From Hirudo medicinalis (lineage: Eukaryota > Annelida > Clitellata > Hirudinida > Hirudinidae), in NCBI GenBank assembly GCA_011800805.1, contig MPNW01000184.1, forward strand, positions 6,155 to 70,154: a stretch of 64,000 nucleotides of DNA. Direction: 5' to 3'. Both the position numbers and the translations under genes were made by a program. Below the pieces are notes generated by a model, which made no database searches, was not told the origin of the DNA, and worked only from the letters and a program-made list of their open reading frames with translations. Each line of letters starts with the position of its first letter. Position 1 is the first letter of the stretch. Below, piece after piece: positions 21,168 to 36,933 of the stretch.

Positions 21168-24100
21168 TTATTGTGTGTACATGGACTGCTGAACCGCTTG
21201 TGGATCCAGCTGGGTTGTCAGGTTGTCCCGCTCATTCAAAAGCTGCTCGTTATTCGAGGCAGACGGGTTGACAGCTGGAATCTGCGAGGGAGCAAACGAC
21301 CTGATATGCCTACTACCATCGGGCGGCATCCTCCTACCGCCTGGGATGTGAGATGGAAGCATTCTGCTTCCAGAAGGTCTTCTTCCACTTTCATCCCTTT
21401 GACCCCTGGTTCTTGGCTTTAGATCGGGGTGAACCTGTGGATTCTGAGGCCGTGGAATAGGGGTTGCCGGTCGCAAGTAATTGATGGGAACGAGACCCTT
21501 TCTTTGGCCAACCTCGGCCCTTACGAACCCGTCGGCATCCGGTTCACCAAATATGACAACCCTATCGCCTGGTTTCAGACTCAATTCATACTAGGAAAGG
21601 AATACATACGTCATGGATACACATTGAAGGTTAATGATATTTGGCTAATGATAGTTAAGAAACGTTAAAGATTATGAAAAGTTAAGAATTATAGTTAAGA
21701 TAATCCATATCAATTCCTAAGTTAGGAACTTTATCTATGTACTTGAATGCGCACATCATCAGCTAGAAGCCTGTGAGAGGAAAAGTATGCTCCGAATGGC
21801 AACCATAGCCGATCGGAATCGGTGGATTAAAAAGTTACGGATGAATAATAATTACTATAATAATAATAATAATAATAATAATACGACATAAATAATGCTG
21901 CATCGTTTGCGTACATGATTGATAACCTTATAACGTTTAAATTATGATTGTCAGCTAATTGTTTGCTTATAAAACCAACCTCGGAATCATTATTGGATAC
22001 ATTTTTATTTGGGCTGTAGTTATAAATAGCTACCATCCGCCTAGGTCTGTTACTGCCAAGCGTGGCTGAAATAGACAAAGTGTCCACTAATCGTCTGAGA
22101 TTACCGAATTAATACTGATCATCTATGAGATTAACGATGTCACTACTACCAACCGACCTTGCCTGCCTAAAACAGGTGGCTGCTTAGAGACAGGAGGTCT
22201 GTTGCTTTTAATCGAGGAACTTTTATTTCTGCAGAGAGCCAAGTTGTCCTTCAACAATTGCTCGGCTGTCAAAGGATTGTAGACAAGGACCTCCGTCACC
22301 ATATTTGAGGGTATCAGTCCCCTGACCCCATTTGACTCCCCTGTATAAAAACCATCAGCATCCTTCTCTCCAAACACCTAGAACAAGTTGTTCTTACAAT
22401 GTCATTTGAAATGAATTGGATTGATGTTTTGAACTAAGGAATTTTATCTCTTTGTAGGTATCCTATTAGCTGTTAACGAATTAACTAAATAATTAGTTAT
22501 CTTTCTAACCTTCAGCAACTGACCCTCGCAAAACTGCAATTCTTCACTGGAGAAGTCTTGATTCGGTGACATGGAAATAGGGTTGTAATCAAAGAGGCCA
22601 ACGAATAACCTCACTTTATTTGGTTCAACCTTCTCAATGTCACTACCCAGCAATGAATCCTCTTCACAATTTCTCTGAAAGTGTGACGTTTTTGATGAAA
22701 ATTTAAATGATTTTTTTTTGCTGTGGTTAAGAATACTGCATTCAATTTTTAATATGTTGTAAATTAATATTAGAACTAAGGAAAAAAACTGATTACAAAA
22801 ATGTTTGACTTCACTTTTGAGATAAATGACCCTAAAGAATGCGACATTTTGGAAATCTATTGAATTTAAAAGCCTATAAAACAAAATCTACCAAACATAT
22901 TCGGATGAAACTTGACACATATTTAGACAATGTTTGAGTGAACAGTGTAGCAAAATATCATTTATTAAATAAATTAAGTTTTAAAAATATTTAATCAAAA
23001 ATATTTGTATTACAGTATATTATATTTATATTATACGTCAAATTGTTACTATAATGTCCCATTTTCTGAGCCATATTCCTCAAAAACCACAAATCACAAA
23101 ATATTCATTTTTGGATTATCTAATACGTTATACCTAGACAAACAAAACTTCCAAACAATATTGCTCTAACTTATTTACAACAATAGTTATGATGCACAAT
23201 GTGTGGCCGATTTTCGGAAAAATCAAAATTTGAAAAATAGGGTACCTATCTAAAATTGATGATATCTTATTAAATATTGGTCATATCTATTTTGTATTTC
23301 CCCATTATGTAGACCACTGTTCATGGTCAAAAAATAATAATTTTTTGAGATACTTTTGCGGGAAAATTGTTCCATATTGGTTGATCTTTTCATTTTGATC
23401 TGACCCCTCATGCACTGCACAAAACGAGCAACACCAATCACTCACTGCTCCGTCAACAGTCGATGGCATCTTGTTAGTTTTTGTTGAGCCTGCAATAATT
23501 GAGGTCTCATCACAACCCACTGCCACATCTTTTCGTTTGACTGTCGATAGTTTCTGATCCTCACTCTCTCTGGAGGACTTCATAAGCTTTGGGGAAGTCT
23601 GGACTTTCTTGTCCTTCAGCTTTGCTTTTGAAATCATTCATGGGAATTATAAGGTGAATGAATTGATAGCATTAATGCTCCAATATCAAGTTATCAAAAA
23701 ATGAATGGCTCTTATGGTATCGTTGTCATCAAACAATGTTTTTGACTTCTAAAGCTTTTTCTAATCCTTTATTAAAATCAAAAAAACTAATCGCTCTATG
23801 GAATGTTAGCATGCGATTGCAGAGTTGTGTTAGAAAAACATTTATTCTCTGCAAATGACTGATCACCTGGAGACTTGGTGGGTTCTAAGCTGACGTGATC
23901 GTCAAAACTTGAATCCGACAGACTGTCTCTCGTAATTTCTTTAAAAACAACTTCACATTTTCATGCAACATCACAAACATTCAACGAAGATTAAATTGTT
24001 CCGAAATGTTTCTAATGACCAATTAATTTCAGTAAACAGTCAATGTTTGCCTCAGTTACAAAACTTCCTCTCAGTGCGTACCTATTTGTGGCAGAGTAGA

Positions 24101-26956
24101 TATTTTTCCCGTGTCCCCATAAAAACGTTGCTTACTTTTCTTGTCTTCGTGGTTTGTGGTTTCATTTTTGTTGACGACCTCAAGAAAAGTGATTTCCAAT
24201 GTTATTTAACTGAATAAATTGTAAACATTAATAAACAATTATGATGCAAACGACACCTCATTGATAGTGACTCTCCTTTCTTCAAAACTGCCCCCCTTGT
24301 CAAAGACTTGAGGCTTTCCTCTGATGATTTCATCGATGAGAACGTTGGAAAGGACCGTGGCAGGACTTGAATCGGGAGACTCCACCCTGTCTGTCATTGT
24401 TCGGATGGTGAGCAAGTTATTCACTCCCTCTTGGAAGTCATAGTTTTTCCAACTCAAAACTATGTGATCACCTGGATTTATTTATTTATGATGACATTTT
24501 AGAACTTTGAAAGCTATTATATTATTATTAGGTTGGGTTGCGTTCCTGCATGCGGCCATAATGGCAACAGTCTTAATGTATAGTGTTCGCAACATAGCCT
24601 GCACTGGCAGGGAGCGCCCTCGGGTAGGGGCGCTATATAAATGGTAGAACGATTAAAAATAGCCTTCAAATCCTATTCGGGTACATAAGGCACTCAAAAG
24701 ATCGGCTAAATAGAAATTTCATTCACGAAGTTGCAGCGACTAAACGGAATGTTAAAGAAACTCAACGTCATCTTGTTTGATTCAACTTGTGTTCTCACTT
24801 GTTGGACTATGAAGCTGTTTAACCTTGTGACCATCGATGTATATGCTATATCCAGTGATGTTCGTCTTACGTGGTTTTGTGGATTCTAATGAATCTCTCA
24901 GTGCCGGTGTCCAAGTCACAAGAATCGTGCCTTTCTGAGGTCCTATGTCTGCTTGGACATCTGTCGGAGGATCGGGGAAATCTGAAATAAAGGTTGTCTA
25001 TTAGGAATTCCTTTACTTAATGATTCTTCAAAATAAATTATTACTTACCTCTAGGCAAGGTGACAAACGAAACAGACGATGAAACGAAGCTCCGATCGTC
25101 TGAGGTATTCTGTATGCAGCTAATGCAGATGGTGTGAGATGAATTAGGCATCAAGCCTGTAAAGAAATGAACAACTTAAATTTAATTTCAAATAAAACTA
25201 ATATATAGGAAATTGACTTTAATTGTGATTGTAGTTCATTTAGATAGCGCCGTAATTTATACGTGAGAAATTGTTTATTAACGTCCGTTGCATAGCTAGA
25301 CGATTAGGACGGTAACGGGATTCGAATCCGTGCTGCCATCGTGAGAGGCGGAAGTCTTAACCATCAGAACATGCGGGAGCACAATCGTGAGAGGCAATTT
25401 TTGTTTACCACTTACATTGCGCTTTTTCCAAAGGGGATTGCTGTAGTGCGTCGTGTTGTGAACGCAACTTGCAAATATCAAATTTGACAAATTTTAGCAA
25501 ATTTATTTTAATTGATCGGGTTCACCTGAAATTTGGCACTTAAAGACACCAGGCGGCAATATGTGATCCCACTGATCATCAACACTGACCCTATGTTGCA
25601 GGTAGCTGCTAGCTAGGCACCACTGGACCACCGCAGACCTCTTTGCTATTTCAACCACTTCCACTGCTGATGGTGCAAGCCTTGCATCTTGTTAAAACGT
25701 GGTTAACAGCAGCATTTATATATGTCATTTGGCGTTGAATTTGATTTGAATTTGGCATCAGGTCTATTTGTCCGCAAAATATGGACCGTAATTATTACAA
25801 TAAGTTTAATTAATTCTCTTTAATTAAAATTCTCAATTTATATCAACTAGAGTCAGTGATTGTAAGTGCTAAAAGATCAAACACACACTCTTGCCAATGG
25901 TGATGGTGCACAATTGGTCACACGAAGTTCTCCCATCCGTGGCCACAGCTCTGAGGCTCACTCTATGACTCTGAACGTGATAAAGCCAGCATTTCCGATG
26001 GTGTAATAAACTAACATTTTGATTTTTTAAATATAAAGTGTAAATGAATAAATAAATAATTCAAACAAAAACCAAGCACCTTCGTAGTGTCCAACTTTTC
26101 CAACAAAGCTTTGGTCCTGTCTCCTCTGTAGATGGTGCACATGAGTTGATCGTTGCAATGAACCTGGTAACATTCTATGTCGATGCCTTCGGCCTGCAAA
26201 ATGCTCTCCTCGGGAGGAAACCAGGCGACCAAGTAACTGCAACTGAGCTGCCTCTCCTGATGCAAGTCCTTCGGAGGCGGCACTTTGCGGATTTGTGGGG
26301 ACAAATTGCAATGAATATTACACAATTAAGAGAAAATTATCTTTTGAAGTAATACCCAATAAAAGTTCAAACGTCCTTACGTACCTACACAACTCCTGTC
26401 GATAATTTCTGTTATAATCGGTTGTTCTGGGGAGTCTAGAGCTAAATAAATTAGTGTGGCTTAATTTTTGTTTGTTTAGACAGAATGCATTGAAATGCTT
26501 GAAATAATATGAAATTACTTGGAAATTCAATAACAGGAGTGAAATCTATGCCATTTCCAAATGTTTTATCTAAATCCTTGAGATCTTCATCTGATCAAAG
26601 TAATGTTTAATATGTAGTTTCCTATAAGCGAACAAACCAGTTGAGACGTACCTGGTACTTTCTCGATAAAATTAGATGGCACCAATCCCTTTTTCCCATC
26701 CATAAGTTCTCCTTCATAAAAACCATCCTAAATCAATCCAACATCTTACATTACTATTTTGCATTCTGAATCTTCAACCTTCAACACGATCACAAAACGT
26801 TACCTCATCAACATCTCCATAAATGAAAAGATAATCCCCAGCTGAGAATGCAAGTTCTGCGTCTGGATTATCGTTAGGCGAGAGACTGACGGGATCATAA
26901 CCATACTTTGCAATGAAAACTTGAAATGCACACGAGTTGACACCGCTGTCATCCAT
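21168..26956 (-). CDS. RIMBP: RIM-binding protein (three SH3 domains and FN3 domains)
   Basis: An active-zone scaffold that links RIM and voltage-gated calcium channels. Minus-strand exons: 26956-26804, 26727-26652, 26590-26519, 26441-26385, 26282-26080, 25970-25889, 25156-25049, 24981-24799, 24471-24257, 24178-24136, 23938-23867, 23624-23416, 22674-22510, 22377-22158, 22065-21980, 21590-21168. All phases agree (about 788 residues). Order: SH3-1 ([35 protein letters not shown]), FN3 repeats ([26 protein letters not shown]), linker, SH3-2 ([32 protein letters not shown]), SH3-3 ([28 protein letters not shown]), Pro/Arg-rich tail. It is shorter than typical RIM-BPs and lacks the N-terminal coiled-coil region, so further 5' exons or a short isoform are possible. 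Exons 24178 and 23416-23624 rest mainly on phase. Confidence 0.92.
21843..21885. repeat. AAT microsatellite in RIM-BP last intron
   Basis: Short AAT/TAA tandem tract between the last two RIM-BP exons. Confidence 0.8.
24530..24665 (+). repeat. Dispersed SINE-like segment
   Basis: The segment ends in GGGGCGCTATATAAATGGTAG, related in reverse complement to 13217-13250. It lies in a RIM-BP intron. The assignment rests only on shared words within this window. Confidence 0.4.
25285..25400 (-). repeat. tRNA-derived SINE copy
   Basis: On the minus strand, TGGTTAAGACTTCCGCCTCTCA resembles an RNA polymerase III A box, and GGATTCGAATCCC 25 bases on is a near-perfect B box. A relative with the shared core GCTGCCATCGTGAG is at 48415-48495. 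The copy does not fold as a complete tRNA, so it is called a SINE and not a tRNA gene. Confidence 0.6.
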
Positions 26957-27019
26957 TGGTCGAAACTCTTAGCAATTTTCACATTCTCCCAGAAATGAAG
27001 GTGCAATGATTCGAAGTGA

Positions 27020-27448
27020 ATTTTAGTCGTATCATGTCACTCGAGTTCTCCACATGGCCACATCTCAGCTACCAAAGGCTCCAGACGTTACGCGCAACTC
27101 AATCGATCAGCTGCATTGTCTGCAGCGCCTTGTTCAAGCCGCTCTACAAAACCTGATTATATGCACCAGAATCTTCTTAGCACTTTAAATTTAAAACGTT
27201 ATCCTTAATTATTGTATTTTTTAGAATATTTACAAATTGACGTGGCTTTAAGAAATAAGTTTTATGTTATGACATAATACGAATTAAAATTTGGCACATT
27301 TTTACAGAATATAAATTAAATTTAATATACAATATTAGCTACAAAATTACCGAAAAATATCTGTTCTTTAATTAAATAGAATTAATTTTGTGTTTTTACG
27401 TTATTAATCAGAACTCAACCTGTTTACGCTGTTATTTTTAGAACAATA
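27020..27448. other. Region upstream of RIM-BP
   Basis: No RIM-BP-like exon (coiled coil) is recognised here. It could contain the RIM-BP 5' UTR or promoter. Confidence 0.35.
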
Positions 27449-27646
27449 TTATAATTCATTACTCAGGAAGGAGAAGAACAGCGGAATATCGGTTTCGCTC
27501 TTTAATGAGGCACGAAGTTTCCGAATAAAGTTACTCATGGGTTGTGCTCTTGGATCTTTAGCTTCTTCGGTAACTTCCTTTACATTTTGTGTTATTTTGT
27601 CCAATAAATCGTCAGAAATCAATACGATCATATGATACACATCCAT
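27449..27646 (-). CDS. Small ORF, 65 codons, unrecognised
   Basis: A one-exon frame from ATG 27646 to TAA 27449, encoding a mixed-charge, likely helical protein (DLLDKITQNVKEVTEEAKD, then KLRASLKSETDIPLFFSFL). Its composition is far more protein-like than other short frames nearby, with no simple repeat. No family is recognised. It sits between RIM-BP and SERINC and could be an independent small gene, or an exon of a longer transcript whose splice sites I did not find. Confidence 0.35.
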   Translation of the reverse strand: MDVYHMIVLISDDLLDKITQNVKEVTEEAKDPRAQPMSNFIRKLRASLKSETDIPLFFSFLSNEL

Positions 27647-27854
27647 AAGTTAATAAATCCATAAATATCAATAAGGATTTCAAATAAAAAGCTAATTTTC
27701 ACATTATGTTTGATTTTGGAGCCAAAAACTACTAATTGGGGTTTCAACAGCTGGAAAGAAACTTTGGAAATTATGATAAACAATGATTAACATTTAAATT
27801 TTGTATTAGGTTTTAATTAGTTCCAATTTGAGACAAAAGTTAAATTTTCAACAG

Positions 27855-30800
27855 GTGGCTTGTTGCTTTGGAAATGCTGCTTGTAGTCTTTGTTGTAGCA
27901 TGTGTCCCTCTACAAGAAACTCAGTGGCAACAAGGATTGCCTATGCTATGATTCTTCTGCTTGGAACTGTTGTGGCTTGCATCATGCTCAATCCTTCAGT
28001 TTCAGCACAACTTGCAAAGGTCTTTATAGAAAATTAAAACATAAAATTATTGTGATGAGTGCCAATTTTATATTATTTCTAAATGTGTTAATTGTTGCAT
28101 TTTAGCTGGATTTTATTTGCAACTCACTTACAATTGATTGCAAATCATTTGTTGGTTATATGGCTGTTTACAAAGTTTGTTTTGCAATGTCCTGCTTTTT
28201 CTTCTTATTCTGTGCCATCATGATTAATGTAAAGACTTCAAAGGATCCCAGATCTGCAATCCAAAATGGGTTTGTTAGATATGAACTTCTCAGCGAGTTC
28301 AACAGACAGCTGCATTAAAAAAATAAATAATTTCAGTGAATATGAATTTATTTTTATAAAAAGGATTCATACTTTTTTTTTAAAGATTTCTTCTTGAAAC
28401 AAATTAGGAATGACTATGATTTTTATGACTAGGTTTTGGTTTTTCAAAATCCTTATTCTCATTGGAATATGTGTTGGGGCATTTTTTATCAATGGAGATA
28501 GTGAGCTAAACTTCAGACAAGGTAGAAATGCACAATTTTCTACAAATATTTTTTAAAGATTTAAATTGCCCCTAAATTGTTAATTTGTTAATTAAAAATG
28601 AGATTAATTAGTTTTGTCAGTAAATTGAGAGAAAATCTTCATTTAAAGCTTGGATGGTCATTGGAATGATCGGAGCATTCATTTTCATCATCATCCAACT
28701 CATCCTCCTCGTTGATTTTGCCCATACCTGGAATGAGAGCTGGATTGGAAAGTACGAAGAGACCGAAAACAAGATCTGGTTTGCAGGTGCTTAGAAGACA
28801 CTCAGCTTTCATGATTGAGACATATTTCAAAGTCTTACAATCCTACAGGACTCCTTGTCTTCACCATCTTCTTTTACGCTGTGTCACTGACTGTCGTTGT
28901 CCTCTTCTATTTGTATTATGCCCATCATGTTAGTCGCTAAATATCTATTCTCATTTTTAGGTTTTGTTTTCTAAAATCTTAATGAGATTATAGATTAATA
29001 TAAACATGAATGAGTACTTGACAAGAATCTGACTTTTAAACAATTTAATAGGGAGAGTGTGGAGTCCACAAGTTCTTTGTGAGTTTCAATTTGATTCTCT
29101 GCATTTTGGTCTCTGTTGTGTCCATCTTGCCAAAAATTCAAGAGGGTAAGATCGTAATTTGTAATTCATTCAATATATGTAGCTGTACTGTTAGTTACTG
29201 TTGTCGTGCATAATAATTTTCTGCAGCTAATCCAAGATCTGGACTGCTCCAGTCATCTCTCATTACTCTTTACACAATGTATCTCACCTGGTCTGCCATG
29301 ACCAACAATCCAAGTAAGAACTTTATTATTCATGATTTTCTTCTCTGATTTTCAAAAGTACTTCTGAATATTCTCATTTATTTATTTTTTATAAGTTTGT
29401 CCACATGTTCGTGAAATAAGCCCAAGTCTGGATAGGATCTGATTCAGCTCCTAATTAGATTTATTGTGACACGGCATAACTGATTCATCAGATATCCTGT
29501 TATTGCTACCTGGAAATCAGTAAAATATGAATCATTAAGGATATTCTTATTCATTTTTCAGACCACAATTGCAATCCATCTTTCATTGAAATCATAAATC
29601 CTGGGAATTCCACAAGTGGAGACATGGACATTTCAAATGGTGTTGGATTCGACTGGAAAAGCATCCTCTCCCTCGCCATTTTCCTGGCTTGTGTGATTTA
29701 TTCCAGGTAACATTGGTGCAATGCAGATTCGAATGAAGTTTTCATGTAAATAATGCTAGCCATATTTTATACTCTAATTGACAAGAAGTTTAAGGAAAGT
29801 TAATTAGAAATGTGATGCTTCTTTGAGGTCGTGCATTTCAATGGGGCGGTGATATAAACTTGTTAGGCCATAAGCTGAATATAAATGGTTTGCAGATTAA
29901 TTTGTCAAGATTTTGAGAAAAACATTCCCAGCATTCAATTTTAAGTAATTTATTTTTTGATTATTAAAATAATTTAGTTTTAAGTCGGCGAGCTCGTCGC
30001 TCTTGTCTTCATCGCCGTCGATCGCATTCATTCCACGAACATTTATGTTGGCATACCCCTAACCCTAACCCTGGTGTGTCAAAAACATTGGTAATAGTAG
30101 CACCAGTGGACTTTTATTATCTGCCCTGTTTTCATTTTATATTATGTCCAGTATTTGACAAACATTGCCAGCGTAAAATCCAGCATGTACGGCAAGATTA
30201 TTAAGAAACCGAACGACGAGATTGCCGTGCTGACCGAGAGTGAGATGATTGAATGTCGTTCGTGTCCTCAGTTTGTCTCTGGTCATTTGCATGAGATTCT
30301 TGAAAACCCACTTCATTCGTTTTCGAGGCTCTTGTTTCGTTCGTTTCGCATTTTGACAATTTTTGTTATATTTTTAGGTTCATTTTGAGCTTAGTTTTTT
30401 GATTGAATTTTCATTTGTCATTTTGTTTCCCAGTTATCTTCAGTTTATTATTAAACTCTGTAGCATAAGAACCAGCTCCATGAATAACATGTCAAAGTTG
30501 AAGATATCTAACAACGACGCATCCATACTCGATGATGAAGGTAAATGTCGGTCACATTTTGAATGCATTATTGTTAAGCCCATTGACTTGGCTTAGATTC
30601 AGAGCTAGCATTTTATTAATAGCCTGTTAGGTTTCAATAAATTTTATTGTCAATAAAGGTGATGTAATTCATGTTGACCTTAAAAACTGCATGTTATTTT
30701 CAGAGGTGTTGAATGGTCAGAATCCAATGGGTTTTGTTTTAATTTTCGTATCGTCACTTTCTTCAAAGTCTAATAATAACATTTTCCTTACTAACACATC

Positions 30801-31295
30801 TGCTTTTAGCTTCATGGACACTTAAGAGATCATTTCCCTTATTTTTTAAAGTTCACTTTTGTTTGATTTCTATCTATGGTTTTGCATCTTATTTTGCTGC
30901 TGTTAGGGAAGTTATGATCTAATGATGTGGTTTGTTGAAGCCTCGAGCGATGCAGAGCGACAAGGAGGCAAATCTTGGGATGACGAAGGCGATGGAGTGG
31001 CCTACAGTTACAGTTTCTTCCACTTCATTTTCATGATTGCTTCTCTGTATATCATGATGACTCTCACCCACTGGTACAAGTAAGTAAAAACCAACTTTAA
31101 CTGATTATTGGACTTCATCTTTTGGAATCTATTTTTATTAAGTGTTAATGTTTTAGGCCAACTGCTGACATAAAGTACATGTTGAGCAACGAGCCTGCCA
31201 TGTGGGTGAAGATTTCTTCCAGTTGGGTTTGCCTCCTCATTTATTCCTGGACCATGATTGCTCCAATCATCCTGACCAACAGGGACTTCAATTGA
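27855..31295 (+). CDS. SERINC: Serine incorporator (SERINC/TDE/TMS family), N-terminal exon not found
   Basis: Multipass membrane protein (about ten TM helices) of the SERINC family, described as lipid scramblases and, in some vertebrates, restriction factors. Exons: 27855-28019, 28106-28269, 28433-28521, 28649-28789, 28849-28928, 29052-29145, 29227-29313, 29562-29706, 30464-30540, 30941-31079, 31157-31295, all in phase for 439 residues. Family signatures: [96 protein letters not shown] and the C-terminus LTNRDFN. About a dozen N-terminal residues should come from an upstream exon that I could not place. An in-phase alternative to exon 30464-30540 exists at 30172-30239. Confidence 0.93.
30172..30239 (+). 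other. SERINC: Candidate alternative (mutually exclusive) SERINC exon
   Basis: Bases 30172-30239 have an acceptor (GCCAG) and a good donor (GAGA|GTGAGA). They start and end in the same phases as the standard exon 30464-30540. The encoded [18 protein letters not shown] resembles [18 protein letters not shown] of the standard exon and would occupy the same cytoplasmic loop. Including both breaks the frame, so use would be exclusive. Confidence 0.5.
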
Positions 31296-31745
31296 GAGGA
31301 TGGAAGAGTTGCAAACGACTTTTGTGTCCTATAGCTTTGCTGCACCCACCAAACTATGCTTGCTGTTGATGCCAAACAACTTGATGTCTTGACTAACCAG
31401 CTCGAGCGATTACGACAGTCGAAACAATGCTTGCGAGTACAATTTCACAAAACTCTTTGTACGAATTTATCAAAATTCCAGATTTATTTCATGGTTGTTG
31501 AATCATCCACCAATACAAACAATACAACATCAAAAGCACTCAAAAAATATTTTTCCCCTAACGAAAACTTAACAAATACTTAAACAGATGATATTTGGTT
31601 GGTTGGAGTGGGAAGCTGCAGAATGCAAGGCTGGTTTATGGATGTTGATAAATGAGTGATTTATATTTTAAGAGGAGCTTTAATGTAGGAACAGAATCAG
31701 TGTTGTGAATGTTTGATGATGATGATGATGGCAAGATCAGGACAT

Positions 31746-34803
<3,058 letters not shown>

Positions 34804-36933
34804 GACAAGTTATGATGTACCTTAAGGAATTTTTATTAAACTTAAATATTCATGTAAACTAATTTTAGATCTATAGTTATGTGGTCTATAAGCGATTAAA
34901 TACAATTGATTGTTTCGTATAGCCAGTCAACCCTAAAAAAACGTATTACATAAGTACGTGCCCGTTTACATAATCCCCTCAAGTCGGTTATTAGATTTAA
35001 CTCTAACTTAAACGTTCATCTTTAAGAAAAAAGATTGTCAAAACCATGAAACTAACGTTATGTAAACCCGAGTGCAATAAAGACTCAGGGGTTCAAATTC
35101 TGCAAAGCACATTTTAATTTCAGCCAATCTAATCCACTTATCTGAGTTTTGATTGGAGTTACTAGGACCAGACATTTTTTTGTGCATAAATATGATGTTT
35201 ACAAATTAACAAAGATAGGCGAACGCTATAATTTTATCATATTTTCAAAGAAACTAATAATAATTTTAAAATTTTTTAACGTTAACTTAAAAATGTATGA
35301 TGCGGGGTAAATTTATTTAGCGATATAAGTTTGTTCATAACGTGATTTAACTTAACATTTGTAACTAAAAAGACGCTGACCTGTGTAATAACCAGTTTTT
35401 TAATAACATGCCGCAATTTTGTATCAAGTTAGGATCATCCTAAGTTTATCCACCGATTCTGTGTGGTCCCCTTGCTATCCCAATCTTCACTTTAACAATT
35501 TAAAAAATTCCTAACCAATCTGCTTTAAGCTTAAGTTTTTGAAAGTGTTTAACCTCTAAACTATAACTTAAGAATCTCTATTGACCGATGATATATGCGG
35601 GACCATCATTATCAAGTTGCGTTAATATATTTATTCAAATGCCAAATTGATGATATCAGTAATGCTGGTAGTCTCCATATTCCCCCAGATCAAAAATCAT
35701 TTAACACGACCATAGAAACGGGGATGTCATTTCAAGAGAGACGGCAAACCAACCCCCCCACCCGCTCAACTATTTTTCATAAGGTGACCCCTTCATTTTG
35801 TTTTTGCTTCTCAGCACTAGTTTCTACTCCAGGCTAAGCCCCCCACCCCATTAACGTCTGAGCCTCCCCGCCTAGCAAGCAATTTAGTCTATCCATGACC
35901 TTTTGAACTGCTTTTTCTAATTGATGTCATTCATAAATGTCTGCAATGGGAGCATGGCCTGAGATTGATCACTTTTGTCTTTAAAATATTAGCCTGAGAA
36001 AACAACTTTCTAAAATCACTTAGGATGAAACAGTTGGTTCAAAGTGTATTTGGCAATAAAAAGTAGCAACATGTGGACAGGGATCTCAAAAAGTCATCAT
36101 AATAATATCAAAATGCACATTAACCAGATGCCAAACTCCCAAAAAAAGCAATTGTAGTTATCACTTCACAAAGCTTTTTGAAAGTAAGAAGGTCATGATG
36201 CTTCAGACACTTGGCCAATAGAACATCCAAAAAGAATACATTTCAAAACAGAATAAAGGTAATAAAAACATTTAACAATACTCATCCCATTTCAAAAAAG
36301 TTCAGAAAACAAGAGCGAAATATAATTTCCTGGCTACCTTGGGAAGCACTACAAATAAATAAACGCAACTCCAAAACACTGTCACAAGAACGTTATTTAT
36401 AACAATAGAACTACAGGTGATGACCAAAACAATCACGAAGGTGCTCTCAAAACAGTGCCACCTAATTCCATTCGATCGTAAGAGACGGTGAGACGGTCGT
36501 GCGTCAATATTGGCACAAAAGCTTATTGAATGCACGAGAAAAATGCATCGACTAGTTCATTATTTATGCATGCCTTAACATTCATGGCACGTATCGGGTC
36601 TCGCAAAACACATGAGATCAAGAATCCAGACATAGTTTGCCAAATACAAAACATTCTGCATTGAGACAGGGCACTTCCAAAGTTACAGAGGAAGCATACA
36701 CCAGGAGGAACTTTCATATGACAATACAAGGTGGAATGTATCTGCAGATAATGGAAATTAGCAAATTGCTAATGGATAGCATACCAACGAAACAAAACAC
36801 AGAATAAAAATAGAACACGATGATGAAAAGCATTAACTCGATCGACAAACTCAAAAATCATCAAAAAAGGTAAAGTAATCCTACAACAGACTTGGGAACA
36901 TTCCAATCAAAACTTCCTATTTGTCAATTATTT
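34804..36933. other. Intergenic between TGS1 and FBXO45
   Basis: More than 2 kb without a supported exon. Short ORFs at 35595-35837 and 36211-36402 (+) and 36523-36729 (-) show no family features. The part near 34804 is presumably the TGS1 promoter and the part near 36930 the FBXO45 3' UTR. Confidence 0.4.

Noticed and set aside
25285..25400. Functional tRNA gene
   Set aside because: A and B boxes are present, but no full cloverleaf or acceptor stem can be formed. A SINE fits better.
29979..30070. Third alternative SERINC exon after the acceptor near 29978
   Set aside because: The frame hits a stop, and the only donor seen (GCC|GTCGAT) gives the wrong phase.
36523..36729. Minus ORF of 68 codons downstream of FBXO45
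   Set aside because: No family resemblance, and it lies in the likely 3' UTR.
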